Below are positions 24,001-34,991 of a DNA stretch of 64,000 nt, in pieces. The notes beneath the pieces were generated by a model that had not been told where the DNA came from, did not search any database, and saw only the letters and a program-made list of their open reading frames with translations. This stretch comes from Antedon mediterranea (lineage: Eukaryota > Echinodermata > Crinoidea > Comatulida > Antedonidae), in assembly GCF_964355755.1 (NCBI RefSeq), contig NC_092675.1, positions 21,528,912-21,592,911 of the forward strand, written 5' to 3'. The position numbers and the translations under genes were made by a program. Position 1 is the first letter of the stretch, and every line of letters begins with the position of its first letter.

Positions 24001-25024
24001 TGAAAAATAGTAATTTTCTGGGTGGAGCTCCACTTTAAGCAAAACGACAAGTGACATGAAAAAGAAAACCGCACCAAAAAGGCCTTTGTGAACTTACAGT
24101 AAGCCTAAAGTATAAATATAAATGCGCCAGGAGATAATGTTTTGCCCTCTCTGACCATGGATTCATTCATTAATCCATGCTCTGACATATTGCTCAATTA
24201 TGCAGGCCTATTATTAACAAATTGTGTCAGCATAGGGTAAAGATATCACCAATATTGGTTTATATTAATATAAATGCTGTTTCTTTAGTTATCGACGGAC
24301 CACCTAAAACAGCGCTGCCATCATCAACAACTTTAGAGAAAAACCAAGAGGACAGTGAAGTGGAGAAGATAAGCATTTCAACAGTAGTCATTATCGTCGT
24401 AGTAGTAATCATTATTTTAGCATTGACCATCATGTTGACTGCCTTTTTATTTAAAAACAAAAATAAGCAGACAAAAAGGTAATTCAGTATATTTAAACCT
24501 AAGTACTGTACTGTATAATCGTGAATGATGATATACGCGCTCGGCGTTTCACTAGTTAAATTATCCATTTCTTTTTTTTTGGTAAAGGGCACGAGCACAG
24601 ATAGCGACCGTTAGAACCAGCTGTAAGTAAAATGTATTTTACACGTTTTATTTTGTATTTGCCCTAAGTCTCTCGCATCACAAGCAATGATCAAAATACA
24701 TCTTCATAGCCTATAAATATCATATTAAATCAAGAACTGCTGCACTACATTTTTTCACCAGCAACTGGGTTTGATTAATTTAAAATTAATGTCGCCTCGT
24801 AGTTTTTAATTGTGTTATTCTCTATAGGTCATTTGACTCCTAATGTTTTTAACGAACCAAGCAAATCAAACGATGACTATTACAGCACAATAAATGTCGC
24901 CTATAGTAAAACGATAGAACCTGAATGTGTGACGTCACATGATAATCATAGCAGAAGGCATGTCGAGCTAAATGTTGAAGTTATGGGTGATCAGACTTAT
25001 GACCGTCGTATTATTAATGGATAA
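21067..25024 (+). CDS. C-type-lectin-like single-pass receptor with YSTI tail motif
   Basis: The exons are 21067-21134, 21507-21607, 22016-22324, 24289-24478, 24588-24622 and 24828-25024. They total 900 nt, in frame, giving 299 aa. Residues 1-22 form a signal peptide (MFLTTNSYVMLIAVLLL). Exon 2 is a short cysteine-bearing linker. Exon 3 (about 57-159) is a C-type-lectin-like fold: GPCYLFS start, ECALRGGKIASIDGDN, IMGG, C..., IWNDAT, SFLCEQ end. The usual EPN/QPD sugar-binding triplet is not seen, so calcium-dependent sugar binding is doubtful. A Ser/Thr/Glu-rich stalk precedes a transmembrane helix at about 190-215. The tail has DDYYSTI near 253, and also AYSKT and TYDRRI. It is divergent from receptor B, and the large third intron is rich in AGGCCTA words. 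I infer a type I surface receptor that could signal through phosphotyrosine. Confidence 0.85.
21145..21460 (-). mobile_element. tRNA-derived SINE in intron 1 of the lectin receptor
   Basis: On the minus strand the element starts near 21460 with a tRNA-like A box (tggtggtagtcactg). The B box GGTTCGATTCCC is at 21395-21406. The element ends in an (AAAC)n-type tail seen on + as tgtttgtttgtttgttg at about 21150. It has no coding capacity. Confidence 0.7.
22325..24288. other. Long third intron of the lectin receptor
   Basis: No exon is seen. It contains dense AGGCCTAGC-type words at 23090-23160 and 23380-23450, short palindromes, and an inverted-repeat pair 'gtggagct ccactt' near 22640 and 24025 that may mark the ends of a decayed TIR element. 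Confidence 0.4.
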
Positions 25025-25456
25025 TCAACATACTCATAAAATACCTATTTTGTCTTCTTTATACCGGTCATAAGCGTAGCCGGATGAAAGGGTAAGGGGT
25101 GATGAGTGTGTAAATTTGTAAAATCAAGGTAAATGCATGGTAAACTTACAGACTCGTATCAGATGACTGTCAATAGTCAGTTATGATCTACAATGAGACA
25201 TCTGCATAATCTGGAAAGTTCATAATGATATACAAATAGTTTCTTTTTACTGCCAAGAATCTTGATAGCCTATCTCCTCCTGTAAAAATAGATTGTATAG
25301 GAGAAATGTGTAGCTGAGTTAATTCAGAATAGACAACTTTTGATTATTAAGAAGCAGCTGCAGACATATTTTTAGCTTACTTGATAAACTTGCCCCATTA
25401 TTTTCATTTTTCTTGTTTCAATGTATGTAGATTTAACGAAAGATTATGAATAATGA

Positions 25457-25462
25457 AATAAA
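25457..25462 (+). promoter_or_regulatory. Candidate polyadenylation signal of the lectin receptor
   Basis: AATAAA lies 433 bp past the stop codon and is the clearest signal before the tandem duplication that starts at about 25472. The use of this site is inferred. Confidence 0.45.
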
Positions 25463-25471
25463 AGATTCGCC

Positions 25472-25785
25472 TATAATGTGTTTTGATGTTCTTTTGTCTA
25501 TTTATAAATACTTGAAAATACTTGTTTTAACCAATTTGACGGTAGGACTCTCTACTATTCTATTTTTTTTTTAAATAGACCTATACGGATATTTTGTAAA
25601 CATAAACAGCTTTATCATTTTGTTTTAGGCCAAATGTGTTTTTTGAAGTTATTTTGACTATTTATAAATTCTTACAAATATTTGCTTTAATCAATTTGAT
25701 GGTAGGCCTAGATACTACTTTTTTTTAAAGTAGCCCTATACAGACATTTTGTTTACATAAAAAATCTCTATCATTTTGTCTATAT
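25472..25785. repeat. Diverged tandem duplication, unit about 155 bp
   Basis: Two units start at about 25477 and 25632. They share aatgtgttttttgaagtt, gactatttataaat, caatttgatggtagg, a T/A tract, cctatacggata and ctctatcattttg, with many substitutions. No coding content is seen. Confidence 0.6.
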
Positions 25786-26324
25786 TTGAACTTTATCAAA
25801 ACGAAAAAGAAAACAAAACTAATAAAAGTAATCCAATTAGAAAGAGAAAGTTTCAAGTGAAAATGACCTATTATGTATTGGCATTTCTGATGAAAACCAT
25901 CATTAATCACCAAGTAACATCATCTTTTCAAATTCCGTATACTAATAAAACAAAACGAAAAAGGTTTTTTTGAGGAGGCCTACAGAATAAACAATGGCAG
26001 GTAGACTGAACAGTTTTTGGACACATTAACTAATATGCAAACAATATGACACGCGATAACCGTCATTGTCAAAAGTAAAAAAATCTTTTTTTTAATTCAA
26101 CTGTGATATGAAGTGATCTTCAGTAACATTTGAAAGTATAACTTACCGATAGTGGGTTCTACTACAAGTGTGTCCCAAAACAAAAAGCCACAGGAAGTGT
26201 ATGTACTATAACTTGTAGCTGGCTGATGCTGTACCTTTGTGACATACTCTTGTTGAAGTAGTACATACGTTTTGTCTTCGTTTTGTTACAAACACATACA
26301 CAAGTATGTTTATTTATTAGCAAA

Positions 26325-29300
26325 TATCCCATTAACAAACATTGTAAATGCTTCCTTTAGGCAATCTTGTGTACCTCGGCAATGGAAAGACATGTGTGTG
26401 ACATGTGACATGAAAGTGTGTCCTATTCCAAAAGAGCCGATTAAACACGATAAACTAAGACCAGTTTCTTTGACTTCACAATTTGCCAAAGTAGCTGAAG
26501 GAATTGTATACAGCCTCTTGTTAAACGATGTTGGACCGAATATGGACACTAGCCAGTATGGGTGTATGAACAGTGGCGTATCCAGTAGGGGGCTGGGGGG
26601 GCCCGGGCCCCCCTTGATTTCGTTTCCGTCGGCACATCATCGCGGCCGTCGGCAAACAAAGGTGCCGGGGAAAAAAATAAACTATTTATTCTGACAATAA
26701 TTGAACTGTAAACATAATTCTTTTGAGTGTTTGTTTATTTACATATCATACTGTATCATCATTGATCCCTTCAGATCAACTATTTTTTATTTTCATTACA
26801 TCTAACGAAACACGTAAAAAAATGTGTAGCACGTACGTACGGCCGTGCGCGGTAGATTGTTTACTCAAAAGTCTTTGACCTTACCCTAAAACCTTGTTTT
26901 TGCATGCAGTTGAGCCTCTCATTACCTGGGATTTGTATGTCTTCCTACGCTAAGAGATTATATAGTTCCACATGCCATGTGCTTTTTTGTCTAAGATATA
27001 TTTATTATAAGTGCCAAAAACCCGTTTTTTCTCTCGATATGAGGCCTTTATTATTCAAAATTTTTAAAGAAAAAGCACATAATATGTGCTTATGGTATAT
27101 TATACCATAAAAAATATCCATGTATTTCATTTTTGGAACAGAATATTCCGTGAGGCTCAACTACAAAACCACCATTTTGTGATATGATGTCATCGTAAGC
27201 CAATCAAAGCTGAGCTTTCTCTCGATTGGCATTGCTCACGTTTGAATGATTTAGGATTCTAGCTGATTTGATTGGTGGATGCGTATCACCCGCAGCGGAA
27301 TGTTTTCTCTCGCGCGTGTACCATAAATCTCTCTGATCGTTACCACACAAAGTTAGAGCAATGAATTTGTCCGAATTCCGTTAAGTAAACAACTTTATAT
27401 ATTTTATAAGCATTTAATAACATCTTTTATTGATATTTCCAATGGTGATATATAAAATAAATTACTAAAAAACGTAATTATATGTAATTATTTTAACCAA
27501 AAATGGCATAGTTAATAGAATTGTCGACTGAGGCCGCAAATTGTTTTACTTCTTTCGTGGCTAAAAACGATCATTTTCGGCGATGTTTTAGACCCTATAT
27601 TTCGAAAACTACAAATCAGATTTTCCTAATTCTTTCTTTATTGTAATATGAATACAACATACTAACAGATAATGTTGGTTTGGTTTTAATTTTGCATCGT
27701 TATCCCATATAAGACAATATGACTATGTAATCCTAGAACATATATTGATCAGAGACGTCGTGTTTGTACAGATAATGACACCAATTTTGTCGGCAAATTG
27801 GCAATTCCCGCCCCCTCCCCCCAACTTCAAAATCCTGGATACGCCACTGTGTATGAAAAGATGCTCTACATCCCATCACCTGATTGACATGCTCAACTTT
27901 CTTTATAAAGGAACTGATAAGCCGCGCATAACAGGACGCTTGGTTATAACAGATTAACAGATTTCGTTAAAGCATTTGATGATGCAGCAAGTAATGTCTT
28001 GCACTTGGTGCCAAATCCTGGATTGTTGATTGAATATGTAACTTTTTCTCTGGAAGGCGCCAAAGAGTCAAGTACCAATCGACTTTGACAGACTGGGAAA
28101 CCTTATCCTATGGTGTGCCACAAGGTACTAAGCTTAGAGAAACTGTGTTCCGTGCCGCCATCAACGATGCTGTGAAAAAAGCAAATTGTGAAAAGTGGAA
28201 GTTCGTTGATGATCTTTCACTGGGTGAGGTAGTTAACTCTAATGCCACGTCAACTTAATAACATGATGTTGATGATTTGGTCGAATGGGCAACCATGAAC
28301 AAATTTTAATTGAACCTATTAAAATGCAAACAACTTGAATTTTGTTTCATGATGTCGCCACCCCAAATGACACCTATCAACATAAATGGCCGTGAATTAG
28401 AAACAGTTAACTATGCAAAAGTACTTGGTGTTTTCATTCAGGATGATTTAAAATTTGATGTCCAGGTTGACCATACTTATACTTAGTAATGGAGGAAGAC
28501 GTCTACACATGCTTAACCTCTTAAAAAAGTTTGGGATTCCTTATTTTTCCTATGTTAGACCAATTTTCGAGTATGCAATACCAGAATGGCACTCTAGGTT
28601 TACTGCTGCGCAGACAAATGCCATAGTGTCCATGTAAAAACGTGCATTTTAGATAATGTTTGGTAAAAATTACCAAGACTACAACACTTCCCTTAAAATT
28701 CTGAATATTAAACGACTAGGTGAACGCCGCGAAAATATATGTCGCAAATTTACTTCAGATTGTATTACATCTAATAAATTCAAGGATTGGTTTATTAGAA
28801 ACCCTGAGCTTTCTGTTAGACTTAGGAAAAGAAAAGAATTTGTTGAGCCCCTATGTAAAACAAACCGATACTATAATAGCCCTATGCTTTATCTTACACG
28901 CCTCTTTAATGAGAGATAGACTTTAATTCAGTAAAACTAAAGAAATTTTGTAAAGATGTATAAATAAATTAAACATAATATATGTGAATATGTACAAATA
29001 AATATAATCAATTAATAACTCCATAATATCACATTTTTTAACTATATCAAATTTCATAATCTTGTAAATAAATTATCAATTGCCCTATTTCCCTTACTTA
29101 TTTAATTGAATTTTTAAATGTGTAGATAAATTTTAGCTAAATTTGTATTTTTATGTATTTTTCTTGTGCAATATGTTTAATTCCACTTTTGCTGGTTCCT
29201 TGATTTGTACGTGCACTTTATATACTGTTTTATGCCTGTTTTAAATGTTTTTATATTTGTAAGTATCATGTAATTCAGCCATTGGCTGCGATTTTGATAT

Positions 29301-29325
29301 GCAATAAAATGAAATGAAAATATCT
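26325..29325 (+). mobile_element. CR1/L2-like non-LTR retrotransposon, degenerate, inside the receptor pseudogene
   Basis: The reverse-transcriptase pieces at 26340-26560 and 27860-28920 include VPRQWKDM, KLRPVSLTSQFAKVAEG, GVPQGT, the catalytic-type KFVDDLS box, NYAKVLGVFIQDDLKFDVQV and a C-terminal FIRNPELSVRLRK block. Several frame breaks and stops make it inactive. The element ends with an AATAAAATGAAATG-type tail near 29315. The boundaries are defined by comparison with receptor B, which lacks it. The clade assignment is by motif style only. Confidence 0.7.
26571..27849. mobile_element. hAT-like non-autonomous DNA transposon
   Basis: Perfect 15-bp terminal inverted repeats (CAGTGGCGTATCCAG at 26571-26585, its reverse complement at 27835-27849) are flanked by an exact 8-bp target duplication, TGTATGAA, at 26563-26570 and 27850-27857. 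CAGTGGCG ends plus 8-bp duplications are typical of hAT elements. It carries no transposase and splits the reverse transcriptase of the LINE. Two tandem hairpins, AAGCACAT/ATGTGCTT and TATGGTAT/ATACCATA, lie at about 27070-27111. Confidence 0.88.
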
Positions 29326-30275
29326 TCTTTTCAACGTTAAAAAATGTCAAGAATTTCTAAACATAAACACAAAATAAGAAATGTACATTGAAATTCATAC
29401 AGGATATAGGCGAGTTTCTTAGAACGAGATGATTTTATACTAATAGAATAGAATATTATTTAAAACAAGGTTATAAAACGAATTTAGCTCACTTGTAATA
29501 CAAACAAGTACTACTAAGAAGGATGTACACAAAAGATGGTTTGAGCACATTGAGGCCCGTTTTGTACTCCATCATGTTATACAGAACATTAAGACATAAT
29601 GTGTTTACTTTATTTATGAACAAATTAAGCTAAATACTTTAAATTATTATTACTAACCCATTTGTGTTCAAAGTATGCATATAGTTCCATAAAAATACAT
29701 TGATAACAACTACAAAAACCAAGTAACGGAGAGCCATTCTGTAGAGTAAGTAAAACGGTTAGGTTAGTTAGGTTCTATTGCAAAATTACTTTTATGTTGT
29801 TTTCTATCTAAGCTAAATTAGGTAAGGTTGCAAAACTAAGCTGTGTTTTGTTTTAAGTTCAGTGTTAAGTATTGTTATACTTAAGGACATCATTTTTTAA
29901 ATACTATAAGATAGAAGATTGATAGTATAAGTCTTTCCTGAGAGTAATGTTTCAATCTTTTATACAATATTGTTTTATTAATATGGTTTTTCATAGTGTG
30001 GCTTTATAGGAAGTTATTCTGTGATTACACTGCATCTCCTGACTCTTGTGATCGATACTTTACCTCCTTTCAGAAAGGAATAATGTGTTATAAAGTGTTA
30101 ATTTGAGTGTTTTAGTTATCAACTGCATTTTATGGTATAGTAATCTAAGTAAACAGAACCGCAGTAAAGGTCTTTAAATTTAATGTTTTATTACATGTTG
30201 ATGTACTATACTGTTTTGTATAATCTTACTAGTAAATAAAGTTAAGTGGACATAAGGGCAAAAAAAAAAAAAATA

Positions 30276-31524
30276 GTTTGTTTGCTGTCATCCGCCGCCC
30301 CTAATTTCGCCAAAAATTTTGGGCGGAGATAAGAAAAAGTTTTTTTTTTACGTTGAGGGCGCTTTAAAAAAAAAAGTTTTTTTATGATTTTTTTTGACCG
30401 AAAAGGTGTAAAAATCGAGTGTGCGAGGATGAAACAATAAAATAATAACGTAGAGTATATTTCGGTGTATAATCGCACTTTTGACACGCAAATTTAACCT
30501 CTAAATTAAGGGTGCGTCTTATACACCGAACATAAATGCCTCAACACACAGATATCACCACCTCGTTGGCTAGGCCTGGGCTTTTTAAGGTAAGGCCTAG
30601 GCCTATAGTATTAGTATTACTAAAGTCTAAAGAGTAGGCCTAGCCTAGACAGTGTACTAGCGTAACAGCAACCTGCTAGTTTTCAAGGCATTTTAGCGTG
30701 ATTTTGTACTAAATATGATGAAAAGATTTGTTTATTATGGAGCTGTTTTAGGCGCTCCGATAAAATTTCATTTGTAAACGTTGACGATTGGAATATTATT
30801 ATAGTTATACGCATGACCGTCGTACCCTCAGCGCGAGCGAGCCCTTCTTGGCAACCACATTGTGTACACAGTATTCGACTAGTATATTCTCCAGTTGATT
30901 ATAGCATAGACCTAGCGTACACACTTCTAGGATACATAGATACTAATCGAATACGATTGTCCGTGAAAACGTGCGCCTCTCGATAAAAGGATCGAGCGAG
31001 GCTAGCCCACATACACGTGCGGTCATGCACTCGATGTTGCGAGTGCGAAACTCATGAATAACAAGTTAGAAAGAACTGACGGAATGGGGGACTTCCCTTC
31101 TTGTTGAGGCTGGGCGCGGCCGTCTTATACATCGACGATATACAAAATACCGATATTCTACTCTCAGTTAGGGGGTGCGTCTTATACACAGTGACAGGTG
31201 CGACTTATACACCGAAATATACGGTACACTAACTTCTAAAATATTTAATTAGGCCTGCTAACAACGACCTACTGTGTAGTAGGCCTAGCCTAGGCTAGTT
31301 TAGACACGGGGCCTAACGCGCCCAAAACAGAATTAAAGTGTGAAACAAATTATGAATAGATGTTTGAGCTCGTTGTTTTATTCAGTGTGTTTTGTTACTC
31401 TCAAATTTGCGTACAATTAACAGAGAAATTAACATTTAAAAAAAACAAAAAACAAAAAACTTTTTTCCACCCGCCCTCCCCCCCCCCCCTATCAAAAAAA
31501 AAAAAAACTTGACAGCAAACAAAC
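30276..31524. mobile_element. TIR element with A-tract-flanked ends (outer element of a nest)
   Basis: GTTTGTTTGCTGTCA at 30276-30290 and its exact reverse complement at 31510-31524 define the ends; both are bordered outside by long A or T tracts. It has no coding region. Inside it lies a second TIR element at 30455-31222. Confidence 0.6.
30455..31222. mobile_element. Inner TIR element with TATACACCGAAATATAC ends
   Basis: GTATATTTCGGTGTATAA at 30455 is matched by the reverse complement ending at 31222, and each end is followed inward by a GTGCG(A/T)CTTATAC word. It is about 768 bp long, has no ORF of note, and contains AGGCCTA clusters. It is nested in the 30276-31524 element, so it inserted later. 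Confidence 0.55.
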
Positions 31525-31985
31525 AATTTTTTTTTTAGGCCTAATGTTGTTACACACCCTGAATACTTTTTGATTTTGAGTGGACGTGCACTCCGTTTAC
31601 TAGTTTAGCTAGTCCGCTAATTACTCATGTTTCTGTTACATATTTTCTTTGTTTATTATTGATTTAGTCTTGTAATTTATGTTATATTTATTTTACTCGA
31701 GTGTACTTATATACCCATATCTCATAGCTGTAATTTTTGCCTTTGTGACAATAAAGTTTTATCGTATCGTACAATAATTCCCAGTTTGTACTATTTAATT
31801 TTACAATTGAAATGCTATTTACTACATGACGAGATCATCTGCAGTCGCAATGATTTTGGTAAACTTGTGCAGTGTTATAATATAACGTATAATATAACGT
31901 CCTTCGTCTACTCCATGGAGAAATAATTTAGTTAACTTACTGTATTACTGTTATTTCTTCATGACTACACGTAATACTCGCGTCA

Positions 31986-32600
31986 GTCCGAAATACGCAG
32001 AATTCTTTAAACTTGAGGACGCTAAACTAATCCAAAACACCTCATCTTGAAAGCGCTATTAATTTACCAAAATACTTCCACTTGATTGCGATATCATATT
32101 AATTTTACCAAAACACATTACCTTGAAGGTGCAAACAATTTTCTAAAATTCAAAAAGTTGTCCAAAATACGCGATCTTTAAACAAAAAAGGCAATGTAGG
32201 GTCTCTAATACTTTTACAAATTACGTCAACGTTTGGGTGTCAACAATTTTCTAGGGAGCCTTTCCAAATGTTGCCTTTATCGTCAGAACTCAACGTGTAT
32301 CATATTATGTATATTGTGTATATCAAATAGTATCCTAATATTATAACACGACGTTTCTTCACGTAAAATAAGTACATTTTAGTTTCAAACGAAATACATT
32401 CGAAAATAAAAATATTAATGAAGCATTGACGTGTTATGGACAATTCTCGTATTTTGGAAAAAAAATAAAAGCGCCGTCAGATTGACGTATTTTTGTGGAA
32501 AATTAATAGCTTCTTCAAGTTGATGTATTTTGGAAAGAATCGCGCATTTATTTATTAGTTTAGCGCCCTCAAGTTAACGTATTTAGGAAAAATAATTCTC
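31986..32600. mobile_element. Second copy of the foldback element
   Basis: It is an inverted, diverged copy of 19190-19772 with the same GAGGACGCTAAACTAAT arms and internal ACGTCAA repeats. Its outer 3' end is shortened: TAATTCTC runs directly into ACTCACT. Confidence 0.6.
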
Positions 32601-32791
32601 ACTCACTCTTTTTTTTTAATTAATATTTTTTCTAGAAATCGGTAAAAGAGGGGTTTTTTTAAACTTGAGTTGCTTGTCAATAAGAAATAAAAGCAGAACA
32701 ATGTTACGGTACTTCTTACTTCTTCCTGACACAAAAGTAGTTAAATTGTCATTAACTTGTTTACATCTTGTTACCAATATTGAAGGACTTT

Positions 32792-32903
32792 ATTTCCTCG
32801 TTGGACGGAGTTTCTAAATCCGAGGATATTTATTTAGCATATTGTCTTCCAGCTGAATACGCGTATTTGCTTGGTCTGCTCCTTTTAAAGTAAAATTCAC
32901 TTG
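32792..32903 (+). promoter_or_regulatory. Orphan receptor-type first exon and promoter on the + strand
   Basis: This is the inverted copy of the receptor B first exon. It keeps the ATTTCCTC box (32792-32799), the CGTTGGACGGAG context and a perfect donor (ttg/gtaagtta) at 32903/32904. No + strand coding exon is visible downstream, so it may be inert or may drive a non-coding transcript. Confidence 0.45.
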
Positions 32904-33281
32904 GTAAGTTAATTTCGATAGATAGAATGTATGTGTATTGCCTTCTTTGATTAAAATCGTTTATATTTTTGATAATGATGATTTTTCATTTAAAAGTTCA
33001 TTTCTTGTACAAAGAAGATTCTGTATTATTAATAATTTTAATATAGCTTGATACTATTTTGAATCTATACCGGATACCAAAAATTACGTCACATTTTGTA
33101 GTCTGGTATTATACTGTTTTGTTTTCAAATTAGATTTTTTTGAACATTTTGTGCGTTTATTTCTGTAATAGTATACGAAGCCTATTTACAAGATAAAATG
33201 TATTTTTATTGTCACTGTTGAAAAAATACTCTACATTTTTTCCTGATGCTTATACAAACAAGTTCAAAATTAATACATAGG

Positions 33282-33766
33282 TTAAAGATGTATTGTCCCT
33301 TTGACAAAGATTTCGAAAAAAAAGTGGGTCATTTTGAAGTATCATAATAGTTATTAACTTTCACCAAAAATTAGTCGAAAAACAAATCATTTACCTGAAA
33401 TACAGACGTTTTTTTGTTAAAAAAAACATATCTCATAATTCAACGTGCTTGTTTCGCTACTCTGTAGGCCTATGCATAATCATAAAACTTCCTCGCGAAC
33501 TGTGTGAAAACACCTTTTCAACCGTGACGAGTTGTAAATAATTCTAATTAGCATCTTGCATAATGCATTCTCGTGGTTTGAAATCTTTGTTTACTTTCGC
33601 TCGCATGTAATCAAATTAATTTACCTGTTAGCTACGTAAACTTTTTGTTTTTGGCTCGAATTTTCGACTAAAGTGAACAACTTTAATATTACCTTGATAT
33701 GGCCAATTTAAATTTAGAATATATTGACTTTCATTTTTTGTGTTTCAAGGGACAATACATCTTTAA
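33282..33766. mobile_element. MITE with 20-bp terminal inverted repeats
   Basis: TTAAAGATGTATTGTCCCTT at 33282 and its exact reverse complement ending at 33766 bound a non-coding element of 485 bp. The first arm of the inverted duplication lacks it, which shows it is an insertion younger than the duplication. The target duplication is probably TA or TTAA; this cannot be resolved because the ends overlap it. Confidence 0.75.
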
Positions 33767-34991
33767 AGAACAAACAACGAAAACTGATAAGAGTATAAGA
33801 AAAATATGTAAAGATGTAAAACTTCACAAAAATTATAGCATGAGGTATTGCTCTGGATATCATCGGTCAGTTAGCATTATAAATATAAATTGAGTAAGTA
33901 AATGAATATTACATCCTACATTTCATACAGTGACATATGAGCCTTTTTAATGCACTTATACATTTTATTTATAATAGTAGCAGTGTGTACAACAACATAA
34001 AATGTTAATAAGTCTAAGATCAGCTACACAATACAGAATCTGCAGGGTGAACATAAATGCTTCAGTTACTGATCTGTTACAGAGTTTTATCAAATGTAGG
34101 ATAAAGGTTAAATATCATACTTCTGGCCATTTAGAACAAATATTAAGTAACACTAAAAATAATTCAATTTAACAATTGAGGTCAAAAATTAATTTTAACA
34201 ATTTAAAATCGATTCTTTAACCAGCCTGCTTAATATGTTTATAAAATGAAATGTTTACACTTTCCACATGATGTTCAAACGAAAATTAGAATTAGACTTT
34301 TGTTAGGAAGTTCCAGTTCCAATACGAATAAAACTCCTATATACTTTTATAAAAACCTACGATTGGAAACGTATACATATACGCTCTTCCAATTGCCCAG
34401 ATGATTCTTGAAACAGGAACTTTGGCGTAAATAACTGGAATTTGTCAGAATGTACATGCAAGAATACAAACATGATGTAATTATGTAGCCAATTAAAAAT
34501 CATTACCGAAAGTATGTACAAACTTACTATACCATTGAGTAAAACATTTAAACAAGTTCGATTTACCTAATTTTGCCCTTACATAAATTTATATAGGCCT
34601 ATATAGATTATTATATTATTACCATTAACATATTAATAGTTGTGGATTACAACTGTGTATATTACCTAAACTTGTGTTTTTATAATCATTATACACACAC
34701 AATGTATTCAGTGCAGTGACTATCGGGTTGCTTTTCATTTTTATTTTGGAATTAGATCGCCGTCTGAAATATACAAAAATATACAGCTATATACTACTGT
34801 AGTCTAAAGTGTGTTGGGTTGGATGAGTTTGAGAGTGCTGGGTGGATAAAGGGAGATTTTCTACGGGGTTAAGACCCCATCACACTCTTTTCTATCCTCA
34901 AGTACCTTTCTAACAATTTATAGATCGGCCCAAGGAGTGCGTCATCATGTGGGAGAGAATGAGGCAGTAAGTTTTAATAAAAATGTATTAC

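Larger units (their letters stand above)
26147..29737 (-). pseudogene. Receptor B-like 5' fragment (signal exon plus broken EMI exon)
   Basis: The signal exon 29658-29737 is intact (start ATG, 26 codons plus two bases, donor gg/gttag) and differs little from the one in receptor B. The next exon, 26147-26275, keeps both splice sites but carries a +2 and a -7 change and another +2 relative to receptor B, so its middle is out of frame and meets a stop. A LINE occupies the intron between them. No further exons exist before the lectin gene, so this is a truncated pseudogene made by partial duplication. Confidence 0.75.
26045..30165. repeat. Segmental copy of the 5' part of receptor B (copy of about 16675-17950)
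   Basis: From tgacacgcgataaccgtcattgtcaaaag at about 26047 to the EMI exon at 26275 and on to about 26325, and again from 29325 to 30165, the sequence tracks receptor B at 16675-17950 with small differences. The 3.0 kb between 26325 and 29325 is a LINE absent from receptor B. The copy ends just after tctaagtaaacagaaccgcag. Confidence 0.8.
31610..33910. repeat. Right arm of the large inverted duplication
   Basis: This is the reverse complement of 18105-20155. It lacks the FH2-like segment and has a MITE inserted at 33282-33766. It includes the LINE 3' UTR and ATCGTATCGTA tail (31612-31775), the second foldback copy (31986-32600) and an inverted copy of the receptor first exon (32792-32903). 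Confidence 0.8.
30166..34991. other. Gene-free repeat-rich interval
   Basis: It is filled by nested TIR elements (30276-31524), the right arm of the inverted duplication (31610-33910) and about 1 kb of unassigned AT-rich sequence at 33911-34991. I looked on the minus strand for exons of receptor C downstream of its EGF exon and saw none. Confidence 0.5.

Noticed and set aside
26310-26549. Minus-strand frame opposite the LINE RT
   Set aside because: It is a shadow of the RT coding strand.
30242-30487. Minus-strand 81-aa frame at the TIR element end
   Set aside because: It is Lys/Phe-rich because it reads A/T tracts; there is no splice or start context.
33699-33893. Small + strand frame at the MITE boundary
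   Set aside because: It spans the MITE end and adjacent duplicated DNA, so it is a chance frame.
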